From Vitis vinifera (Eukaryota; Streptophyta; Magnoliopsida; Vitales; Vitaceae), in contig NC_081808.1 in the NCBI RefSeq assembly GCF_030704535.1, forward strand, positions 22,757,501 to 22,821,500: a stretch of DNA of 64,000 nt, in the 5' to 3' direction. A program made the translations under genes and the position numbers. Below the pieces are notes generated by a model. The model had not been told where the DNA came from and made no database searches. It saw only the letters and a program-made list of their open reading frames with translations. Of the stretch, positions 24,801 to 32,700 are shown in pieces. How positions within the stretch are numbered: the stretch's first letter is position 1; each line of letters opens with the position of its first letter.

Positions 24801-27800
24801 TTAGTGAGATGGGAGTTGGTGTGCTTAAGTAAGAAGAAAGGGGGTTTGGGGATCAAGTGTCTTTCCACACTCAATAAGACTCTTCTTTGTAAATGGTATT
24901 GGCAGTTTGCGAATGAGAGAAAGGCTTTGTGGAATCAAGTGATTAAAGGGAAATAAGGAGAAGAAAGAAGGGGTTGGTGTTCTCGGCGAAGTGAGAGAGA
25001 CATATGGTGTTGGGTTATGGAAAGGGATAAGGATGGACTGGAACATTGTGGGTACTAGGATTTCCTTCTCTGTAGATAATGGGCGAAAGGTGAGATTTTG
25101 GAGGAATAGGTGGTGTGGGGATTCTCCTTTGAGTGTGTCCTTCCCAACCTTGTTTGCTTTAGCTATTGATAAGGAGGCGTGGGTGGTGGATATTTGGGAC
25201 CCCTTGGCTGAGGGGGGTCCAGGGGGATGGAACCCTTGTTTCTCAAGATCCTTTAATGATTGGAAGGTAGAGGAGGCGGAAAGCTTCTTGGGGCGGTTGT
25301 ATGGGAAGAAAGTGTGGTGATGTGGAAGACATGGTGTTTTGGATTGAAACAAAGAGTGAGAAATTCTCGGTCAAATCCCTTTACAATGCTTTAGAGTCGG
25401 ACAACCCTTTTTTGTTTCCCTCAAGTTGCATTTGGAATGTGTGGGTGCAACCCAAGATTAGCTTCTTTGCTTGGGAGGCTACATGGGGCAAAACTTTAAC
25501 CTTAGATTTAATTCAGAAAAGAGGGTGGGCCTTGGCAAATAGATGCTTTTTGTGTCATGAGAAGGAAGAGACTATAGACCACCTTCTTCTTCAATGTACT
25601 AAAACAAGGGTCTTGTGGGAATTGTTCTTTACATTGGTTGGGGTGTCATGGGTGCTACCTTTTTCAGTTAGAGAGACTCTCCTTAGTTGGCATGGTTCTT
25701 TTTGAGCAAAAAGTGTAAGAAGGTGTGGAGAGCAGCTTCTCTATACATCTTTTGGACGATTTGGAATGCGAGAAATATATTGGCCTTCAATGATGATGTG
25801 CTTTCGATCTAGAGATTCAAATACATTTTTGTTTTTTCTCTTTGGTCAGAGGCAAAGTTGTTTATATCTGATTGCCCTAACTTTAGTTAGTTTTATTGAT
25901 TGGTTGAACTCTATTTAAGGTTGTTTTTTGACCCGACTAGGTGCTTATTTACTTGTTCTTTTTGACCAGTTTGGTGGTGGGTGTATAGGTATTGTATACC
26001 TTGAGTCGCTCTTTTGGCGCCTCTTTTCAATAGATCTTTTCTTTACCTATAACAAAAAAAAATATTATTGTTTAGATATTGTGACTTTGGTTTTAGAGTC
26101 CAGCTAAAACTAAAAACTGGAATCTATCCCAAACGGACTCTAACTCTTCTAGTGATCCTTCTGATGACGAAAACTACACTCATCAATGGTGGCTCATGTA
26201 TGATGCTTGCTCTGTGTGCTAGTTCAGGGCTTAGGAGAAACTGTCAAAACTGCTTGACTGGGTAAAGAAGAAGCCTCTTCCCTGGTCAACTTTAAAATGA
26301 ACTACTTCAGCCAATAATTCATTAACAACAGAATCAACAAAAGGAAGTGAACTTTATTGGAGAATAAAACCACAATGTCCCCTAAAATCATTGTTGAGGG
26401 CTCTCAAGAATTCTACCAATCTTAGCTCCTCTCTATGAGAACTACTTGATCCCAAAGACCAGTCATAAGTGAGTAAAATTCTTTTATACTCTTTTCCCTT
26501 CACAAAATATTTTGAATTTGGACTGCATTTGATACCTTGCAGCAAAATTTGAGTGCTTATTCTGCTTAGATGAATAATCTCAAATTTCCTTGGCTGTAGA
26601 GAACTTAACCAAGTGGACTCTGATAGATTGTTACACTGAATTATTTAGTGATAATCTTGGAATTGTTTACCTACCAAGGTGAATGTAATTCTTGACAAAT
26701 CATCTGTCTTGGCATTACTAGGTTTCTTTGTGGCCCAGTGACATAGCTCCACATACTCTTACCCATGAGAAACTTCATCACATATGCCTAATAGACATGG
26801 TATCTGTTAGCTTCACACTAATTACTTGAAGAGAATCTGAATTTTCATGTGCCAGAGACTCAAAATTTACTGGACAATTTCAAGGAAACAAAGAGAAAGA
26901 AGCAGAAAACAAAGTGAGAGACAAAACCAAAGTTTATTTTAAGATAAAAATAAATGAGCTTGGAAGAGAACAACTCAAAATCAAAACAGCTCTGATATCA
27001 TAAAAATAATATCAAACTAAGCAATTGGAGAGAGGAGAGCCGGGAGAGACAGAGAATGATCATGTACAAATTCCGAATTTGTAATGTACATGAAAAGGGT
27101 TGGGTTTAAATAGATGGTAAAGCCATACAAAAGGAAATATAATCAGACTAGGATCATGGGTCAGTTATATTTATTAGGAGACTGTTAATTATAGGATCAC
27201 AGGTCAAGTATATTTACATGGAGACTTGCACATAATGATACTTGAACAATTGAAGCTCTGTTTCTTCATGAGAAGAGGTTAAAGCCTCATATTGACAACA
27301 GTAAGGCAGACTGACTGGCAAATTCCAAAGGGGAGCATGGTAGGATTAAGGGAAGGGAAACCATTTTGACAGAAAAAGGTTCATTGCCTAGATCATGGCT
27401 AACAAAATATGTAGAATGTTATTACTGTCACAATATCAGTTTGATACAATTCATGCAATGATGATAGTGTTTTAATGGATAATGATGTTACTTGTGAAGT
27501 GATTAATGCACATGCAGTATGGATTAAAATATTTGATGGACTTGTGATGATACTTTCTGACTTCAAACATGTTCTTGAATTAACAAAAAGGGATTAATAT
27601 TCTTAGGCTTGTTGGATGCTTTTGCTTGTCATTATTTGGCAAAAGGTGGAGCTGTGGAAATGACTAAGCCTGCATCAGTAATTATGAAGGGGCAGAAAAT
27701 TGCGAACTTATATACATTCTTGGAAGCAAAGTTGGAGGGGGAGATGCAAGCTCTACCATGGCAGAATCTAATAAAAATGATATATAGTCTTGTGACACAT

Positions 27801-29661
27801 GTGCCTTTCTCATAAGTGAGCACAACTTGATGGAACTCTGTAAAAAGGACTTGTTGAAATGAGTACTATTGGAGAATGCGTCGGAAAGACTTAATATGCT
27901 TGATGCTAAACCTATTAGTAATCTCATTTCAGATTATCTTCTACAGTGTGTACGCCTCTAGAGTACCATTTGCAAATGCAATTGGATACCTTACATATTT
28001 GATGGTTTGCTCTAGGCTGGACATTTTGTATGCAATTCAATTGGTGTAGTTAGCATGTGTATGGAAGATCATGAAAGCATTTTATTCGATCAAGTTGGGT
28101 CTTGGGTTGATGTTGTAGGCTATGTGGGTGTTGATTATAGAAGGGACCTTGATTTTTGAGGGGTCTACGATAGGTTACATCTTCAGCTGGGCAGGTGGGC
28201 CATTTGTTTGATATTAGTTTTATAGGATACATACTCAACAAAGTATGGAATACTATAGTGATAGACAAGAAGGAAGTCAAATGACTTAAGGGACTCCTAG
28301 ATGAACCGGGATTCAAGCAGGTTAGTGTTTCATTGCATATGTTACCTATTTAGTCAACAATCATGTGTCATTTGTGAGACATCATGAGATTAGAGAATGG
28401 TAATTTTGGGAGGTATTATCCTTGTATGAGGTTCCAAAAATGGAAATGCAAAACATGTTAAGAAAGCATGTTTTGATGATAGGTTCAAAACATGTGCAAA
28501 ACAAGAGTTGTGATATCCTACATTAGATAGGGGAAAAAGTTCTTGAAGCTATATTTGTATGAATTTCTCTTAACCTTGTAGACTTGTTTTAAAACTGTGA
28601 GGACCCTTTAGGCCTAGAACGGATGATATCCACATAGTTGGGAGCAGACCATTATAAATGGTATCAAAGTCAATTCTCGACCTAGGCATGGAAGTTTGTT
28701 TGGCCTCACAAGGGTGTTTGTCTATTTGACCCCACAATCTCAGGGGACACAATGAGGATGTTGCAACTGCATGGAGGGGGTGATTGTAATATCCCATATT
28801 GAATAGGGGAAAAAGTTTTTGGCACTATATATGTATGAACTCTTCTTAACCTTGTAAATGTGTTTTAAAGTTGTGAGGATCCTTTGGACTTAGAACGGAC
28901 AATATTTACATGGTTGGGAGCGGGCCACTATAGTTGCACCATCTTAGGTTCGACTCCTGCTGCTAGTTGAATGCCCTAGATTACCAAGTGCTGGTTGTAG
29001 CGAGCATGATTAACATCTTGAGGTTTGGGTCTCCATGAAGAGTTCGAGGGCCTTAGCCATGGAAGGTTCCTCATTATAATTAAAAAAGAAAAAAGAAAAA
29101 AAGAGAAAGAGAGTCAGAGAGAAAAAAAAAAAGCCTGTTTTGAGGACAGGTTCAATTATCGTTTGGACTTAATGCACCTTAGCTCCTATTAAGAAGTGAT
29201 GGTGCACCATTACCATCCAAAAGGAGTGCAAAGAGTTGTCTGTAGAGAGCTACCATATAATGGAATCTAAAAACCTTTTTAAAAGAATGCAAGTCAAGGT
29301 GGAGATGATTGTGAGGTGTCTTGTATTCTTCTTTTTCATGACCTTTAAGTCTAAAAGAGAAGTTTCAAAGAGAAAGTGTTGGAAAAAAATACTGTGCTGA
29401 TGAAGATTCTCATAAAAGGAATTTACTGTAAAGTTACTCTATAGAGGTAGAATTCTAATCCAATAAAGATTAAAGATTAGAATCCTCTAGACATTTCAAT
29501 TTATAGGATTTGGAAACATATTCTTGATACTTGATTTAAAAGGACTAGAAAGAATTGAGAAGAGTGGTTTGTTACTCTCTCTTACCACTGATGGTGCGTA
29601 ATTTTCTCCACCAACATGGTAAAATTTGCATCTTCTTTATGCATGTTTGATGCTTTTTTTC

Positions 29662-29712
<51 letters not shown>

Positions 29713-32700
29713 TCTAAACAAAAGCTATAGTTGAATAATAATTTGTATGTCTCATATGCTTTTCAGTTAGGAGTCTGATAACTCTGAATCCCATTTAGGA
29801 GATTTACATGGCCAAAAATAGCATGGCTTGTTGGTTGTTGTCAAATTGGCAATACTATGTCAGTTTAGGCCATCCAAGATTTTGAATGAAATAAAATAGA
29901 ACTCTAGTGGAGATGCGAATGTTTTCTGTGGTGTTTGTGCTTGTATTGAATCACACACAGACTGAGTACCTCTCAAGATATCTACAATGTGGAAATTAGG
30001 ATGACTGTTTATTTGTGCGTATTGAGTTTCACACATACACAGACTGAGTACCACTTGCGATATCTACATGGTGAAAATTTTGATGACCATTTGTATGGGT
30101 TTGTACTAGCAATACTTAGTTATCATTTATGTGATTGCTTTTTCCTTGTTTTTTTCATTGCTCCTTCTAACCTGGAGTCATGTTTGCAGAGCATGATTGG
30201 TCGAAATATGTTGGAATGCCAACTTAGAAGACTTGGTGTTTTTGGTGGTGATGAAACTATTAGCTCACATCCAAATTTCGATGAGAACTTCAAAATTAGT
30301 GAGTACCTTTTTATGCAACTATTTTCCTGCACTGGGCTGATCGATTGAAGGCCATGTTATGTGTAGTCTTATTTGTGGATGACAGTGGGGAGTGGTGGAA
30401 AGGGAACAAAAATGCCTCCTGACCATGAGGTAGGGTGGAATCCTTGGAACCACATGCAAAGACATCTAAATCCAAAATTTCTTGATTTCTCAATAGAGAA
30501 AGGCCTGAAGGGTGCTGATTCATTAAGAACATCAGTTTGGGGATGATAGATACATGAGGAGATTGAATTATAAGTTTGAGGTTCAAAGAGAACGCAACAA
30601 CCTGTGAACTTTATCAAGCTAAAAATAGGAAAAAAAAATTATAATTGCTGAAAAACAACACATTAATCTTTGATTTTGAGTGAGAGGATGGACCCAGGAG
30701 GAACTTCTCAAGCAAGGTGGTGAAGCCGTAATTCCATGCTGTGGTGAGAGTCAGTGATAGCAATTCCAAACCCTAGTTTGGAGTCTTTTCTCCTTTCTTA
30801 AGATGATTTGAATCCTACTTTATTTTCTCTATATATCAAAGGATATTGTTGGTAATATCTGAGAAAATGAGGGTGTGTAGTCATGATAGGTCTCCCTTAA
30901 ATCCTACCGCATTTAGATGGGCTCTCCCCTTCACCACCCCAAACTCACCCCTATCCTGGGTGAGTGCTTCCCCGACCTGTTCAAATAGGGTGGATTAGAT
31001 CATCCTTACCTTGTACTGTTAACATGGTTTTCCTAGCGTGTGAAGCAGCTCTGAGTAGTTTTGCATTGACTGGTTTGTTTTTCTTTGTGTTTCTAGTGTG
31101 GGCTAATCATGGTGATGACATTAGTATCCAATACTCTGGTACTCCAGCTTTGAAGGGAGATTTTGTCAGGTACTTTTCCATGGATCTCGCTTCTTTGTGC
31201 AGGCTGCTCATGAGATCTTATACTGGAAAATAGACCTAATTGAGGTTATGGGTGAATATTTTTGAAAATTGTCATCTTGAATCTGCATATTGAACATGAA
31301 TGTCTATGTGTTGTTTTTCAAAATTGGTTAGCCTTATGCTGCTGGGGCCACCTAAGTGGACACTTAATGATTCCCGCTGCTATATATGCTGACATGAAAT
31401 TGTTTACTAGAGATTCATAAAGTTGATACAGAAAAACAAGTTTTAAGTGGAATGGCTACTTTTTCAGAATTTCATTGATACACTGTAGTTTTATAGTTTT
31501 TGTTTACAAGGTATGCTTGGTCAATATTCCATAAACCCCACTTCTTATAATGGATGAACTGCTGTGATAATTAAGCTAATTTAATTGCCGGTTTCATATC
31601 AGTTCTTGCAGATCCAAAAATACCCGTTTTAATTTTGCATCACCCATTACTTGGTATAGTTTACTCTATTTTCGGCATGCCCCACTTCACATTGCAAATA
31701 TGTGTTAATGATACGGATATGTATTGGCATGATAGCCCATAGCTTGTAACCATAAAGAATTTCAGAAACTCTGTTCTGTTCATGTCACTTCTTCCAATGT
31801 ACTTGCATTATGCCCCCTTCTTTGTAAAAGCATGTTTTGTTCTATCTGTACAATTATTATAATTGGTGTTTGTTATTCTTTGAAACTTTCATGTCCTTTC
31901 CAGGATTTTGAGTGCACTCTATTTGTGTATCAGCATGTCATAAGGATTAACTGAGTCTTAATCTGAACTACTTGTACATGATTTATTTTTCATATTCCTA
32001 TATACTTGCATTATGCCCCTTTTTGTTAGGTGCTTTTATTTGCACATAGTATCATTTTATCTTTTTTGCTATGAAAAAACTGAGTATGAGTTACACAGTT
32101 TATTGTTTATCTTCTCTGCATTCTACTATTATGCAGTTTCTTCATACTTACAGTAGAAAACTACTTTATGCATGACATTTGGAATGAAACCATATACTTG
32201 AGTTTCAAATAGCCATCAGAGTGACGGCTACACAATGTTGAGGTAATAATAATGATATCCGGAGTGAAAACATATGCTCTAGGCTACGAGAGTGTGGCCA
32301 AAGACCTGGGATCAAATTCCACTTTCATCAATGTTTGAGAGGTTTATAGTATGGGGAAGGTGACCTCTTTCTGCAATCCAATGTCACCTCTCCACTAAAA
32401 ATAAAAAATGAAAAAGAGAAATATGATATGGAAACCTGTTTTTGTCTGTACTATACGATTTCCTATTTGGTTGTATTTATAGGTGTGGCCAGCGGACAGT
32501 TCAAGGAATTCTTAAAGATGGTTGGAATGCCCTCATGCGTTATTACCTGAATAATTTTCGTGATGGGACAAAACAGGTTGGTTTGCTTCACTCATTCATT
32601 TCTTAATATGTTCCCTAGAAATTTTGTGTCCCCTGATTAGTGTTTTTCCAGTAAGCAAACAAAAGCTTTTTGGGACATTGTGCATATGCACATGTGTAAT

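Noticed and set aside
27062..27091. Near-palindrome ATGTACAAATTC/GAATTTGTAATGTACAT as a regulatory site
   Set aside because: Imperfect, and inside a Copia LTR relic; no reason to assign function.
28941..28960. tRNA gene suggested by the B-box GGTTCGACTCC
   Set aside because: No A box or cloverleaf can be formed; the context is a dispersed repeat with an A-rich tail.
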